A DNA stretch of 64,000 nucleotides from Geojedonia litorea (GCF_042654525.1 NZ_JBHSGP010000004.1:62001-126000), one strand, 5' to 3'. Shown: positions 1-9,075, counted from the stretch's first letter. Notes: a model not told the origin generated them from the sequence alone. Numbers and translations are program-made.

Positions 1-1
1 A

Positions 2-244
2 GATATTGATGATGATGCTTTCAAAGGGATTGAAGCCATAATACATTCTATGACTCCTGATGAACGCTCAAATCCTTCAATTATTAACTCAAGTAGAAAA
101 CAACGAATTGGTAAGGGATCGGGTACTTCGGTTCAAGAAGTGAATCAATTACTTAAGCAGTTCAACCAAATGAGCAAAATGATGAAGATGATGCAAGGCG
201 GAAAAGGCAAAGCTATGATGCAAGCAATGAAGAATATGAGATAA
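2..244 (+). CDS. ffh: Signal recognition particle protein Ffh, C-terminal end (5' end outside window)
   Basis: This is the last 80 codons of the SRP GTPase that binds signal sequences of nascent membrane proteins and delivers ribosomes to the translocon. The reading frame is open from base 2 and enters from outside the window. What remains is the end of the methionine-rich M domain: a SRKQRIGKGSG segment, then VNQLLKQFNQMSKMMKMMQ and a glycine/lysine tail, which is the hallmark order of Ffh C-termini. The G domain is not visible, so the call rests on the M-domain signature alone. The gene is followed after 65 nt by folD on the same strand, with no terminator between them. Confidence 0.93.
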   Translation, partial: DIDDDAFKGIEAIIHSMTPDERSNPSIINSSRKQRIGKGSGTSVQEVNQLLKQFNQMSKMMKMMQGGKGKAMMQAMKNMR

Positions 245-275
245 TTTTTTAAAAGTTAAAATAGGTTTTTTTGCC

Positions 276-303
276 AAACGCGAAACACCAAACACCAAAC
301 ACC
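276..303 (+). repeat. Three perfect 7-nt tandem repeats (AAACACC) just before folD
   Basis: Units lie at 283-289, 290-296 and 297-303. A degenerate fourth unit (AAACGCG) lies at 276-282. The array ends six bases before the folD ATG at 310, so it occupies the translation initiation region. Confidence 0.9.
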
Positions 304-309
304 AAACTA

Positions 310-1188
310 ATGACAATACTGGACGGACGAAAAATAAGCAACGACATTAAAAATGAAATTGCCGAGCAGGTAAAAAAAATGAAGGCCAAAGGCGAAAAGG
401 TACCGCACTTGGCGGCCGTTATTGTAGGTAATGATGGTGCTAGTCTAACCTATGTTGCCAGTAAAGTGAAAGCCTGCGAACGTGTTGGGTTCGAATCCAC
501 TATGGTGCGAATGTCCAATACAACAAGCGAAATTGAATTGTTGGATAAAATTGAAGAACTTAACGAGAATCCAAATATTGACGGTTTTATTATTCAATTG
601 CCTTTACCACCTCAAATCAATACACAAAAAGTATTATTGGCTGTAAATCCTGATAAGGACGTAGATGGTTTCCACCCTATGAATTTTGGAAAAATGGCCT
701 TGGATATGTCTACCTTTATTCCTGCAACACCTTTTGGGATATTGGAATTGCTAGATAGATACGGTGTGGAAACTAAAGGTAAACACACCGTGGTTATTGG
801 TCGCTCTCATATTGTGGGTCGTCCTATGAGTATTTTAATGGGACGTAAAGGTTTTCCAGGAAATTCAACTGTGACTTTAACGCATAGCCACACTAAAAAT
901 ATCACACAAATTACATCTCAAGCTGATATTATTATTTCGGCATTAGGGGTGCCAAACTTTTTAAAGGCCGAAATGGTCAAAGACGATGCCGTAGTAATCG
1001 ATGTTGGTATTACTCGTGTAGCGGATGAATCTTCACCAAAAGGTTATAGAATTACAGGTGATGTCGATTTTGAAAACGTAAGTAAAAAAGCAAGTTTTAT
1101 TACGCCAGTTCCGGGAGGTGTAGGCCCAATGACCATAGCCATGCTACTTAAAAACACCTTGTTGGCAAGAGAACTTCACCATGATTAA
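310..1188 (+). CDS. folD: Bifunctional methylenetetrahydrofolate dehydrogenase / methenyltetrahydrofolate cyclohydrolase FolD
   Basis: FolD interconverts 5,10-methylene-THF, 5,10-methenyl-THF and 10-formyl-THF in the cytosol, feeding purine and formyl-Met synthesis. The 292-residue product has the expected folate-binding start (TILDGRKISNDIKNEI), the catalytic lysine region (YVASKVKACERVG), the DKDVDGFHP loop, the NAD(P) loop VVIGRSHIVGRPM and the C-terminal PVPGGVGPMTIAMLL signature. An in-frame TTG at 271 would add 13 residues encoded by a tandem repeat; ATG 310 gives the canonical N-terminus and is preferred. Length is normal for the family. A strong terminator follows directly. Confidence 0.97.
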   Translation: MTILDGRKISNDIKNEIAEQVKKMKAKGEKVPHLAAVIVGNDGASLTYVASKVKACERVGFESTMVRMSNTTSEIELLDKIEELNENPNIDGFIIQLPLPPQINTQKVLLAVNPDKDVDGFHPMNFGKMALDMSTFIPATPFGILELLDRYGVETKGKHTVVIGRSHIVGRPMSILMGRKGFPGNSTVTLTHSHTKNITQITSQADIIISALGVPNFLKAEMVKDDAVVIDVGITRVADESSPKGYRITGDVDFENVSKKASFITPVPGGVGPMTIAMLLKNTLLARELHHD

Positions 1189-1219
1189 AAGTGTTTTTTA
1201 AGTATCAAAAACACTTTTT
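1187..1219 (+). terminator. Intrinsic terminator after folD
   Basis: Arms AAAAGTGTTTTT (1187-1198) and AAAAACACTTTT (1207-1218) are perfectly complementary around an 8-nt loop and end in a T-run. The arm begins inside the folD stop codon. Confidence 0.85.
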
Positions 1220-1261
1220 ATTTTAAATAATTGAGTACCTTTTCAGGAAATTTATAGCCTT

Positions 1262-3001
1262 ATGAAAGTACTTCAATCTATTTGTTATTTGCTCCCTTTT
1301 GTTGTTTTAAGCTGTGATTCAAAATACACCGAAACTATCCATAAAGCTACTGTTGAGGTGTCTTTCACTGAATCAGCAAATGCTCAACCCTTAGACGGAC
1401 GTCTAATTTTAATCTTTGCAGATAGCAATGAGTCTGAACCACGTTTTCAGGTGAGTGAAGGCCTAAAGGCACAACCTGTTTTTGGTTTAAATGTAGATGG
1501 ATTGAAACCTAATAACAAAGTGCGTTTTGATGAAACCGTCTTCGGATTTCCTTACGAAAGCTTACAACAAATCAAACCTGGCGAATATTTTGTTCAGGCC
1601 GTACTTCACGTTTATGAAACCTTTAATTTATCTACAGGCCATACGGTTAAATTACCTATGGATAATGGCGAAGGCCAGCATTGGAATACCTCACCCGGAA
1701 ATTTGTATAGTACGCCCGTAAAAGTGAAGGTTACTCAAAAAGGCTTCGAAACTGTCAATGTTGTATTGGATCAGGTCATTCCAGAAATTGCCCCCCCAGA
1801 GGATACGGAATGGGTCAAACATATTAAAATGAAATCGGATTTATTGTCTAAATTCTGGGGTCGTGATATGTATTTAGGAGCACATGTTTTATTGCCGAAA
1901 GGGTTTAACGAACATCCCGAAGCGAAATACCCTTTAATGATTTTTCATGGACATTTTCCAGATGATTTTGGCGGATTCAGAACCACACCACCAGATCCTA
2001 ACTTAAAACCCGATTATTCGGCACGTTTTGGTGTGGAAGGCTATAACATCATGCAGCAACAAGAAGCTTATGATTTTTATAAACGTTGGAACGAGCCTGA
2101 TTTCCCTCGGTTTTTGATTATTGAAATTCAGCATCCAACACCATATTATGACGATTCTTATGCAGTGAATTCAGCTAGTCAAGGTCCTTATGGTGACGCC
2201 ATTACCTATGAATTGATCCCTTACATTGAAAAACTATTTAGAGGCCAAGGCGAAGGCTGGTCACGCTTTTTGTATGGCGGTTCTACTGGTGGTTGGGAGG
2301 CTTTGGCTGTGCAAGTGAAGTATCCTGATGAGTATAATGGTTGTTTTGCGGCCTGTCCAGACCCGATAGATTTTAGAGCCTATTGCCTCAATAATATTTA
2401 TGAAGATAAAAATGCTTATTATGTGGAGAGTCAGCATAAAACTCTTGAAGTTCCCGGGCATCGAGACTATTTGGGCAATGTGAGTGCAACGGTTAAGGAT
2501 TTCAATCATTTAGAATTGGTGCTAGGTGATAAGTCGCGTTCTGGGGGACAATATGATATTTGGGAAGCTACCTATTCCCCTCAAGGCGAAGATGGTTATC
2601 CTGTGCGATTATGGGATAAATATACAGGCGATATTAACCATGAGGTTGCCAAATTCTGGAAAGAAAATTACGATCTTCGGCATATTCTCACAAGGGATTG
2701 GGACAAATTGGGTGAAAAACTTAAAGGAAAAATCCATATTTATTGTGGCGACATGGATAATTATTACCTAAACAATGCTGTGTATCTTATGGAAGACTTT
2801 TTGGAAAACACCACTGAACCTTATTATGATGGCGAAGTGGATTATGGTGATCGTGCCGAGCACTGCTGGAATGGCGACCAAGAAAATCCAAACTATATTT
2901 CTAGATTACGCTACAATAGCATGTATGTGCCAAAAATCATGAAACGTATTTTGGAATCTGCTCCTGAAGGTGCAGATTTAACGAGTTGGAGGTATAAATA
3001 A
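1262..3001 (+). CDS. Secreted esterase-like lipoprotein (alpha/beta hydrolase fold)
   Basis: The 579-residue product begins with a lipoprotein signal peptide (FVVLSC, lipidated Cys18), so it is probably anchored in the outer or inner membrane facing the periplasm or outside. An N-terminal beta-rich region (about 20-190) precedes an esterase-type hydrolase domain. The nucleophile elbow is GGSTGGWEA with Ser341, and a likely catalytic histidine is H534 in RAEHCWNGD. An oxyanion-type LMIFHGH segment lies upstream. This pattern resembles the putative esterase (esterase D / feruloyl esterase) superfamily. The substrate cannot be read from sequence. The gene stands alone between the folD terminator and a convergent neighbour. 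Confidence 0.72.
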   Translation: MKVLQSICYLLPFVVLSCDSKYTETIHKATVEVSFTESANAQPLDGRLILIFADSNESEPRFQVSEGLKAQPVFGLNVDGLKPNNKVRFDETVFGFPYESLQQIKPGEYFVQAVLHVYETFNLSTGHTVKLPMDNGEGQHWNTSPGNLYSTPVKVKVTQKGFETVNVVLDQVIPEIAPPEDTEWVKHIKMKSDLLSKFWGRDMYLGAHVLLPKGFNEHPEAKYPLMIFHGHFPDDFGGFRTTPPDPNLKPDYSARFGVEGYNIMQQQEAYDFYKRWNEPDFPRFLIIEIQHPTPYYDDSYAVNSASQGPYGDAITYELIPYIEKLFRGQGEGWSRFLYGGSTGGWEALAVQVKYPDEYNGCFAACPDPIDFRAYCLNNIYEDKNAYYVESQHKTLEVPGHRDYLGNVSATVKDFNHLELVLGDKSRSGGQYDIWEATYSPQGEDGYPVRLWDKYTGDINHEVAKFWKENYDLRHILTRDWDKLGEKLKGKIHIYCGDMDNYYLNNAVYLMEDFLENTTEPYYDGEVDYGDRAEHCWNGDQENPNYISRLRYNSMYVPKIMKRILESAPEGADLTSWRYK

Positions 3002-3019
3002 GATGCTTGAGTAACGAGC

Positions 3020-3442
3020 TTATTTAGCAAACAACTGCCCTAAATCCTTAAACGCTTTAAATTCTAAAGCATTTCCAGCTGGGTCATAAAAAAACATGGT
3101 AGCTTGTTCACCAACTTGACCTTCAAAACGAATATAAGGTTCAATGATAAATTCAATGCCTTTTTGTTTAAGATCTTTAGAAAAGCTTTGAAAAATGTCC
3201 CATTCTAAAACCACACCATAATGCGGAACTGGAACTGACTTTCCATCAACAGGATTGGTATGTAAGTCGGCTTCAGTTTTTGGTTTGTAATGAATCACCA
3301 GTTGATGCCCAAAAAAATTAAAATCGACCCAGTGGTCACTACTTCGACCTTCTTCACAATTTAAAACATCGCGATAAAATGTTCTGCATTCATCAAGATT
3401 GTGAACAGGTATGGCTACATGAAATGGTGAAAGTGTTGACAT
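3020..3442 (-). CDS. VOC-family (glyoxalase/bleomycin-resistance-like) protein
   Basis: The 140-residue protein has the paired beta-alpha-beta-beta-beta pattern of vicinal oxygen chelate proteins: PFHVAIPVHNLDECRTFYRD at the N-terminus with the usual metal-ligand histidine, a second half starting PVPHYGVVL, and the closing FYDPAGNALEFKAF with the expected glutamate ligand. These enzymes use a divalent metal to isomerise or cleave small substrates; the substrate is unknown. It is the last gene of a tightly packed minus-strand run and starts 5 nt after the rluF stop codon, so it is probably co-transcribed with rluF. Confidence 0.8.
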   Translation of the reverse strand: MSTLSPFHVAIPVHNLDECRTFYRDVLNCEEGRSSDHWVDFNFFGHQLVIHYKPKTEADLHTNPVDGKSVPVPHYGVVLEWDIFQSFSKDLKQKGIEFIIEPYIRFEGQVGEQATMFFYDPAGNALEFKAFKDLGQLFAK

Positions 3443-3447
3443 AGCGC

Positions 3448-4203
3448 TTAGTTTTTAGAATTTCGTTTGTATTTAGGTTTAAATGTTTTTGAAGAATGTT
3501 CTAATAGGCTTTCAAGTGCTTTGAATTCATCATTTGTGAGCTCTCGATATTTGCCGACAGGAATATCCAGTTTAATATTCATGATGCGTACTCGCTTTAA
3601 AGTTTGGACCTCATAATTTAGATACTCACACATACGACGAATTTGCCGATTGAGTCCTTGGGTAAGAATGATTTTAAATTCATATGAGCCTAATTTTTCA
3701 ACCACGCAGGGCTTGGTTATGGTATCTAAAATAGGAACACCACTAGACATGCGTTCTACAAAGGTTTGTGAAATGGGCTTGTCTACGGTAACTATATATT
3801 CTTTTTCGTGATTGTTGCTGGCACGAAGAATTTTATTGACGATATCACCATCATCGGTTAGTAATATCAAACCTTCACTTGGTTTATCTAACCTTCCAAT
3901 TGGAAAAATCCGTTTAGGATAGTTAATAAAATCTATGATATTGTCTTTTTCAACTCTGGTGTCTGTGGTGCAAACTATGCCAATAGGCTTATTAAATGCG
4001 AGGTACACAAATCCTTGTTTAGTTTTTGTAATTAACTTCCCGTCGACATGAATTTCATCATTGGGTGCTACTTTGGTTCCCATTTCGGGCACGGTTCCGT
4101 TGATGGTTACGCGTCCTTCTTCGATAAGTTTATCGGCAGCACGGCGCGAACAATAACCAGCTTCACTTAAATATTTATTGAGTCGTGTGAGTTGCTCTTC
4201 CAT
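3448..4203 (-). CDS. rluF: 23S rRNA pseudouridine(2604) synthase RluF-like
   Basis: The 251-residue protein isomerises a uridine in 23S rRNA. It has an N-terminal S4 RNA-binding domain (RLNKYLSEAGYCSRRAADK, residues about 6-65) and an RsuA-type catalytic domain. The catalytic aspartate lies in IFPIGRLDKPSEGLILL. The segments LRASNNHEKEYIVTVDKP and GLNRQIRRMCEYLNYEV match the RluF branch closely rather than RsuA or RluB. The C-terminus is short and basic, as usual. It follows the hydrolase gene by 16 nt in the same direction. Confidence 0.9.
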   Translation of the reverse strand: MEEQLTRLNKYLSEAGYCSRRAADKLIEEGRVTINGTVPEMGTKVAPNDEIHVDGKLITKTKQGFVYLAFNKPIGIVCTTDTRVEKDNIIDFINYPKRIFPIGRLDKPSEGLILLTDDGDIVNKILRASNNHEKEYIVTVDKPISQTFVERMSSGVPILDTITKPCVVEKLGSYEFKIILTQGLNRQIRRMCEYLNYEVQTLKRVRIMNIKLDIPVGKYRELTNDEFKALESLLEHSSKTFKPKYKRNSKN

Positions 4204-4219
4204 ACCGCAAAGATAGCAG

Positions 4220-5047
4220 TTATGCTTCTATAAAATCAGAAATAAAGGATGCAACTGTTTCGTTATTTAACGAATGTCCCAACCCTTTGGTAGTAATCAA
4301 CTTGCTATTTTTAAAACTTTGTTTGATTTGAATAGCTTCAGTATACGGAATAACATCATCGTCTTCGTCGTGTATTATCAATCCTTGCGAGTTAATAGAT
4401 TCCAAATATTTTGCAGTTGAATAGTTGTTAGGGTCATTACCAAAACGTTCAATAATAATGGAGTTTAGTTGGTTCACAATTCGTTCGTTATAACCCAGCA
4501 TATCGGTATAACGCTTAAGTATATTCTTGAATTCTGAAGGCGCTCCTAATAAAATTAATTTCTGAACACTTTTCAGTTTGTATTTATTTTGGCAAAATAC
4601 TGCAGCCATACCACCAACCGAATGACCTATAATGATTTCGGGTTGAAAACGTTGGGCTACCACGTTTATATAGTCGGAATATAATATGGCATTAAACGAA
4701 TTGTTTTTGGAATACCCATGTGCCGGTGCATCTAAAGCAATAATATTGAATCCTTTGTTTTTTAGCTTAAAAACCAGAGGTTTCCATCGTGCCGAATTAC
4801 TTTCCCAGCCATGAGCCAACAAAATGGTTTTCTTTTTCCCCAGCCAACGGTAAGTCATAATCGGCTTTTTTTCAAATTGAAGTTCTTCTTGGAATGCCGT
4901 GCCTAAAAATTCGTCCTGCTCTTCTGTAATTTGTCCTTTTCTGGGTTTTGTAAATAGGCTAATGGCCTTATCACCAGCATAGGATGCTGATATGTAACTT
5001 ATCACATTGTAGAATTTTCCAATGGTATGTACTAAATATTTTTCCAT
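4220..5047 (-). CDS. Alpha/beta hydrolase
   Basis: This is a 275-residue cytosolic hydrolase of the alpha/beta fold. Visible elements are the oxyanion strand ILLAHGWESNSARW, the DAPAHGYS turn, the nucleophile elbow IIGHSVGGMAAVF, the acid loop IIHDEDDDVIPY and the histidine GLGHSLNN, in the canonical order Ser, Asp, His. No substrate can be assigned. Its ATG overlaps the stop codon of the upstream cupin gene by one base (TAATG), which implies translational coupling between the two. Confidence 0.8.
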   Translation of the reverse strand: MEKYLVHTIGKFYNVISYISASYAGDKAISLFTKPRKGQITEEQDEFLGTAFQEELQFEKKPIMTYRWLGKKKTILLAHGWESNSARWKPLVFKLKNKGFNIIALDAPAHGYSKNNSFNAILYSDYINVVAQRFQPEIIIGHSVGGMAAVFCQNKYKLKSVQKLILLGAPSEFKNILKRYTDMLGYNERIVNQLNSIIIERFGNDPNNYSTAKYLESINSQGLIIHDEDDDVIPYTEAIQIKQSFKNSKLITTKGLGHSLNNETVASFISDFIEA

Positions 5048-5412
5048 TAGTCTTCTCTGTTAACTAGATCCATTGAAAATGCAGGCGTGCAAATAGCGAT
5101 ATATTCGCAAGGTTCAGTAAACGGATTTGAATATTGTACTCTTGTGTTTTTTTCAATTTTAATAGACTGACCAGCTTCTAATACAAGGGTTTCACCTTCA
5201 ATTATGAATTGCTTTTTCCCTTTAATGATAAAAGTATACTCTTCAAATTCTGGAGTTTGAAACGGTTCGCTCCAACCAGCGGGGGCTGTCATATGGGCAA
5301 TGCTAATATTTGAGTTGCCATCAGTTGCCAATCCAAAATGTTCTTTGATTATTTTTCCATCGGTAGTAGGAACAACAAATGGTAATTTTTGTATGGAATA
5401 TTTTTTATTCAT
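5047..5412 (-). CDS. Small cupin-domain protein
   Basis: The 121-residue protein folds as a single cupin barrel. The segment EPFQTPEFEEYTFIIKGKKQFIIEGE is the first cupin motif with several potential ligands, and LEAGQSIKIEKNTRVQYSNP the second. Some usual metal ligands are glutamates or absent, so it may bind a small ligand rather than act as an enzyme. Its stop codon overlaps the start of the downstream hydrolase by one base, so the pair is probably functionally linked. Confidence 0.75.
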   Translation of the reverse strand: MNKKYSIQKLPFVVPTTDGKIIKEHFGLATDGNSNISIAHMTAPAGWSEPFQTPEFEEYTFIIKGKKQFIIEGETLVLEAGQSIKIEKNTRVQYSNPFTEPCEYIAICTPAFSMDLVNRED

Positions 5413-5442
5413 TAAAACTTAATTTTCACTAAACACCAAAAA

Positions 5443-6414
5443 CTATTTAAGAGGTTTACGCTTTATCATTCCACCTTTTAAATCTTTCACCAATCCCATT
5501 ATAGTGAAGGCTTTTTTATCAATTTTATCTATTTCGGTGTGTAATTTTGCGAGTTCCAAACGGGTGACAACAGTATAAATAATATCCTTATCATAACTTT
5601 TTCCACTAGTGCCAAAACCTCCTTTTCCAGCATAAATTGTGCAAGCACGCTGTAATTTTTCAATAAGCATGATTCTAATATCTTCATGCCGTTCTGAAAT
5701 AATAGTGACACCTACATACTCTTCGACACCATCAACTACAAAATCTACGGTTTTGGCGGCCGCTAAATAGGTAAGAATAGCATACAAAGCAATTTCAACT
5801 GATAAAATATAAGCACCAAATGAAAAGATAAAGATATTGATAAGCAGTAACACGTCACCTACAGTAATGGATAGTTTTCGGCTTAAGAATATAGCAAGTA
5901 CTTCGGTTCCATCAATAACACTGCCTCCCCGCATAGACATTCCAATACCCAGACCTAAAAAGAATCCTCCAAAAACGGCAATTAAGAGCTTGTCATCTGT
6001 TATGGTTGGGTATTCTACGTAGTGTACTACAATGGCTAAAAAAGCAATAGCAATTATACTTTTAATGGCGAATTTCATACTGAATGTCCTAGATGCAAGA
6101 ATAATAAAAGGGAGGTTAACAAGAATTAAGAGGGAACTTAAATTTAAGTGTGTAATATTCTCTAACAATAACGAAATCCCTGTAGCCCCACCGTCTATAA
6201 AACGGTTAGGAAGTAAAAACCCTTTTAGTCCAAAACCAGCAGAAAACACACCTAAAATTATGAAAATGTATTCTTTTATAGCATGAACCATTTCAACGTG
6301 CAAAACCCTAACCATCGGCACAATTTGTTTATTGGTTGCCGGTCTGGAAGTTTGCTTTGCCTCGATACGTTTTCGAGCAATTGCAACTAATATTTTTGAA
6401 ATGAATCGATTCAT
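5443..6414 (-). CDS. YitT family membrane protein (DUF161 + DUF2179)
   Basis: The 323-residue protein has an N-terminal tail, then about five to six hydrophobic segments from residue 47 to 215 with the family signature LPNRFIDGGATGISLLL and GIGMSMRGGSVIDGTEVLA. A soluble C-terminal DUF2179 domain (GVTIISERHEDIRIMLIEK to the end) follows. It sits in the inner membrane and its transport role, if any, is unknown. The first 40 residues are basic and poorly conserved-looking, and an internal Met (MVRVLHVEM) is a possible alternative start. It starts 19 nt downstream of the lipoprotein gene stop. Confidence 0.85.
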   Translation of the reverse strand: MNRFISKILVAIARKRIEAKQTSRPATNKQIVPMVRVLHVEMVHAIKEYIFIILGVFSAGFGLKGFLLPNRFIDGGATGISLLLENITHLNLSSLLILVNLPFIILASRTFSMKFAIKSIIAIAFLAIVVHYVEYPTITDDKLLIAVFGGFFLGLGIGMSMRGGSVIDGTEVLAIFLSRKLSITVGDVLLLINIFIFSFGAYILSVEIALYAILTYLAAAKTVDFVVDGVEEYVGVTIISERHEDIRIMLIEKLQRACTIYAGKGGFGTSGKSYDKDIIYTVVTRLELAKLHTEIDKIDKKAFTIMGLVKDLKGGMIKRKPLK

Positions 6415-6433
6415 ATATTATGAGTTGCTATGT

Positions 6434-6988
6434 TTAATTCCAATAAACAAAAAAATATTTGATTTTGGCCTTATCTGGAATTTGTATTTTTTCAATTTTT
6501 AAACTTAAATCAAATCTTAAATCGGGAGATAATTCTTTTTTGTCAATGGTGAATGATGCATTTATCTCATCTACTGTAATGACTATAGAGTTAATTAAAT
6601 TATTAATTCGAGAGATTTTATAGTTTTGATCAATATCTTTAAAAGTACTCAATGTAGAAATACCTTTTTCGGTCTTATATCTAGAATCCATAATTTGCAC
6701 ACTTTTTATTACTGCAGTAGAATCCAAAACCTGATTTGGTGCGAGTATTAAAAGTTCTTTTCCGCCTTTTTCGTAAATACTTATGTCATTTGTACTTCCA
6801 GAAAACTCGTCTCCTTTTATAGGTTTAACTATAGAATCATTAGGGAAAACGAGTTCAAGATCTTTGACTTGAGTAGAATCGGTCAATAATCCAATATGAT
6901 GTTTACTGATTAAAAATGGATCAACTTCTTTTTTACAGCTAAAGGCAATAAGTGCTAAAATAATTAGACCTAATAGTGATTTATTCAT
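6434..6988 (-). CDS. Hypothetical lipoprotein
   Basis: The 184-residue product begins with a clear lipoprotein signal (IILALIAFSC, Cys18) followed by KKE. The mature part is beta-strand rich, with no motif I recognise. It contains LTDSTQVKDLELVFPNDS and a lysine-rich end. It lies between the HerA-like ATPase (43 nt upstream) and the YitT protein (19 nt downstream) on the same strand. Function is unknown. Confidence 0.7.
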   Translation of the reverse strand: MNKSLLGLIILALIAFSCKKEVDPFLISKHHIGLLTDSTQVKDLELVFPNDSIVKPIKGDEFSGSTNDISIYEKGGKELLILAPNQVLDSTAVIKSVQIMDSRYKTEKGISTLSTFKDIDQNYKISRINNLINSIVITVDEINASFTIDKKELSPDLRFDLSLKIEKIQIPDKAKIKYFFVYWN

Positions 6989-7031
6989 TGGAGGATTTCG
7001 TTTTATTAATTATTAATTTTATTTGTCAAGA

Positions 7032-8570
7032 CTATTTTTTCATCACCTTGTTTAGGATTCCAAATACGCTGCGTATAAAAGTTGCACTAGTTAAAACTTT
7101 TACCACAGGATTCATGGTTGAGCTTCGGCGTCTGGTTGTGGTTCTAGATTTGGATTCGGACTTTTTTAAGGCCTCACGCTCCTCTTTAGCCTTTTCCTTT
7201 GCTTCTGCGGCCTCGGCAATCTTAATTTTTTTGTTCAAGAGTTCATAGGCACTTTCTCGGTCTATGGTTTCGTTATATTTTTTAACCAATTTTGAATCGG
7301 AAAGCAGGCTTTTTAACTCCGTGTCAGTTAAAATATCCATTCTACTCATAGGTGCACGCATCATAGTTGCTGCCAACGGGGTTGGGCGCCCTTTTTCGTT
7401 AAGTGCAGATACTAGTGCTTCACCAGTACCTAAAGCTGTTAATATCTCGGCAGTTTCATAGTAGTCCGTGTCTGGATAATTTTGAGCCGTTAGTTTGATA
7501 GCTTTTCTATCTTTGGCAGTAAAAGCGCGAAGGGCATGCTGCACTTTAAGTCCTAGTTGGCTTAAAACAGCTTCGGGGACATCGGTAGGGTTTTGAGTGA
7601 CAAAGTACAATCCAACACCTTTACTTCTAATAAGTTTAACAATGCTTTCAATTTGATTAAGAAGCGCTTTTGAAGCTTCATTAAAAATTAAATGGGCTTC
7701 ATCAATAAACATAATTAATTCTGGTCGATCACTATCACCTTGTTCAGGAAATGTCGAGTATATTTCGGCCAGTAGACTTAACATAAAGGTTGAAAATAGC
7801 TTTGGTCGATCCTGAATGTCGGTAAGTCTAATAATATTAATATAGCCTCTTCCATCTTTATCAACACGCAATAAATCATCAACTTCAAATGATGTTTCCC
7901 CAAAAAACAAATCGGCACCTTGTTGCTCTAGTTCAACCACTTTTCGTAGAATGGCTCCGGTTGATGAGGTTGAAATTCGACCATAGGCCTCTTCAAATTC
8001 TTTTTTGCCTTCTTGAGTGGCAAATTGTAAGATTTTTTTAAAATCTTTTAAATCTAATAAAGGCAATTTGTTATCATCGCAGTATTTGAAAATAACTGCT
8101 ACAATGCCTGATTGCACTTCGGATAAATCTAAAATACGAGATAATAATACTGGACCAAATTCGCTTACAGTTGCGCGTAATCTAACGCCATCTTGTTCAG
8201 ATAAGGTCAAAATTTCAACAGGGAAAGCTTTGGCTTCAAATGGAAGTCCAATGAGGTTGTGGCGTTCGTCAATTTTTGGATGGCCAGGACTAGGTTGAGC
8301 CAATCCACTCAAGTCGCCTTTAATATCCATAAGAAGCACAGGAATGCCTTTGTTACTTAAATTTTCAGCTAAAACCTGTAATGTTTTAGTTTTTCCGGTT
8401 CCTGTGGCACCAGCAATTAAGCCATGGCGATTCATAGTTTTCAAGGGAACATTGACAAAAGCATTTTTTACGGTTTCGCCGTCTAACATGGCTGATCCTA
8501 ATGTTATAAAGTCTCCTTTATTGGTATTACCTTCTGTAATGTGATTAAAAAATGCGTCTTTTCTGTTCAT
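7032..8570 (-). CDS. HerA-like ATPase, DUF853 (YjgR) family
   Basis: The 512-residue protein is a FtsK/HerA-type P-loop ATPase. Walker A is GATGTGKT near residue 54, Walker B is LIMFIDEAHLIF near 288, and an arginine-finger region (KVQHALRAFTAKDRKAIK) follows. The DUF853 signature MDIKGDLSGLAQP is present just after Walker A. The C-terminal 90 residues are charged and helical (KIKIAEAAEAKEKAKEERE) and then basic, ending with a weakly hydrophobic tail. The true role of this family is not settled; DNA translocation is an inference from the fold. It is the first gene of the minus-strand run and diverges from the RidA-like gene. Confidence 0.88.
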   Translation of the reverse strand: MNRKDAFFNHITEGNTNKGDFITLGSAMLDGETVKNAFVNVPLKTMNRHGLIAGATGTGKTKTLQVLAENLSNKGIPVLLMDIKGDLSGLAQPSPGHPKIDERHNLIGLPFEAKAFPVEILTLSEQDGVRLRATVSEFGPVLLSRILDLSEVQSGIVAVIFKYCDDNKLPLLDLKDFKKILQFATQEGKKEFEEAYGRISTSSTGAILRKVVELEQQGADLFFGETSFEVDDLLRVDKDGRGYINIIRLTDIQDRPKLFSTFMLSLLAEIYSTFPEQGDSDRPELIMFIDEAHLIFNEASKALLNQIESIVKLIRSKGVGLYFVTQNPTDVPEAVLSQLGLKVQHALRAFTAKDRKAIKLTAQNYPDTDYYETAEILTALGTGEALVSALNEKGRPTPLAATMMRAPMSRMDILTDTELKSLLSDSKLVKKYNETIDRESAYELLNKKIKIAEAAEAKEKAKEEREALKKSESKSRTTTRRRSSTMNPVVKVLTSATFIRSVFGILNKVMKK

Positions 8571-8628
8571 GCCTCAAAAATTTTGTATAAAAATAGTGTA
8601 ATTTTAATCAAGTTTAAAATCTAATAAA

Positions 8629-9075
8629 ATGAAAAAACCGGTTTATTATTTGGCATTGTTCGCTTTTTTAATTCTTATCAATTGCGAAAATAACACTACT
8701 GTAACAGTGTTTCATGAGTCACATGAGACAAGCAGACTCAATGCTCCGTTTAGTGATGCAGTTGAAACTAATGGTTTGTTATTCTTGACAGGTCAGATAG
8801 GTAAAGATCACAAAAGTGGAAATTTGGTAGAGGGAGGAATTAAAGCCGAAACCAAACAAGTTATAGAAAATATTCAAGCCGTTTTGCAGCATCATAATTT
8901 AGAGCTAGAGAATGTGGTGAAATGCACCGTTATTTTGAAGGACATTAATGATTTTGCGCTTTTCAATGAAGTTTATGTAAAGTATTTTATAAAAAAGCCT
9001 GCACGAACAACCTTTGCAGCATCTGGCTTGGCAGGAAATGCAAGCATAGAAATAGATGTTATTGCCGCCAAATGA
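8629..9075 (+). CDS. RidA/YjgF-family protein with a lipoprotein signal
   Basis: The 148-residue protein carries a RidA domain (about 30-148) with the ligand-binding segment PARTTFAASGLAGNASIEID, which includes the arginine and glutamate that RidA uses against reactive enamines and imines. Unlike cytosolic RidA, it starts with a signal peptide ending in LILINC (Cys19), so it should be exported and lipidated. Length without the signal matches the family. It is transcribed away from the HerA-like ATPase and lies 54 nt before queE, which has its own promoter. Confidence 0.82.
   Translation: MKKPVYYLALFAFLILINCENNTTVTVFHESHETSRLNAPFSDAVETNGLLFLTGQIGKDHKSGNLVEGGIKAETKQVIENIQAVLQHHNLELENVVKCTVILKDINDFALFNEVYVKYFIKKPARTTFAASGLAGNASIEIDVIAAK

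Noticed and set aside
271..309. Longer FolD start at TTG 271
   Set aside because: The extra 13 residues come from a 7-nt tandem repeat, while ATG 310 gives the canonical FolD N-terminus.
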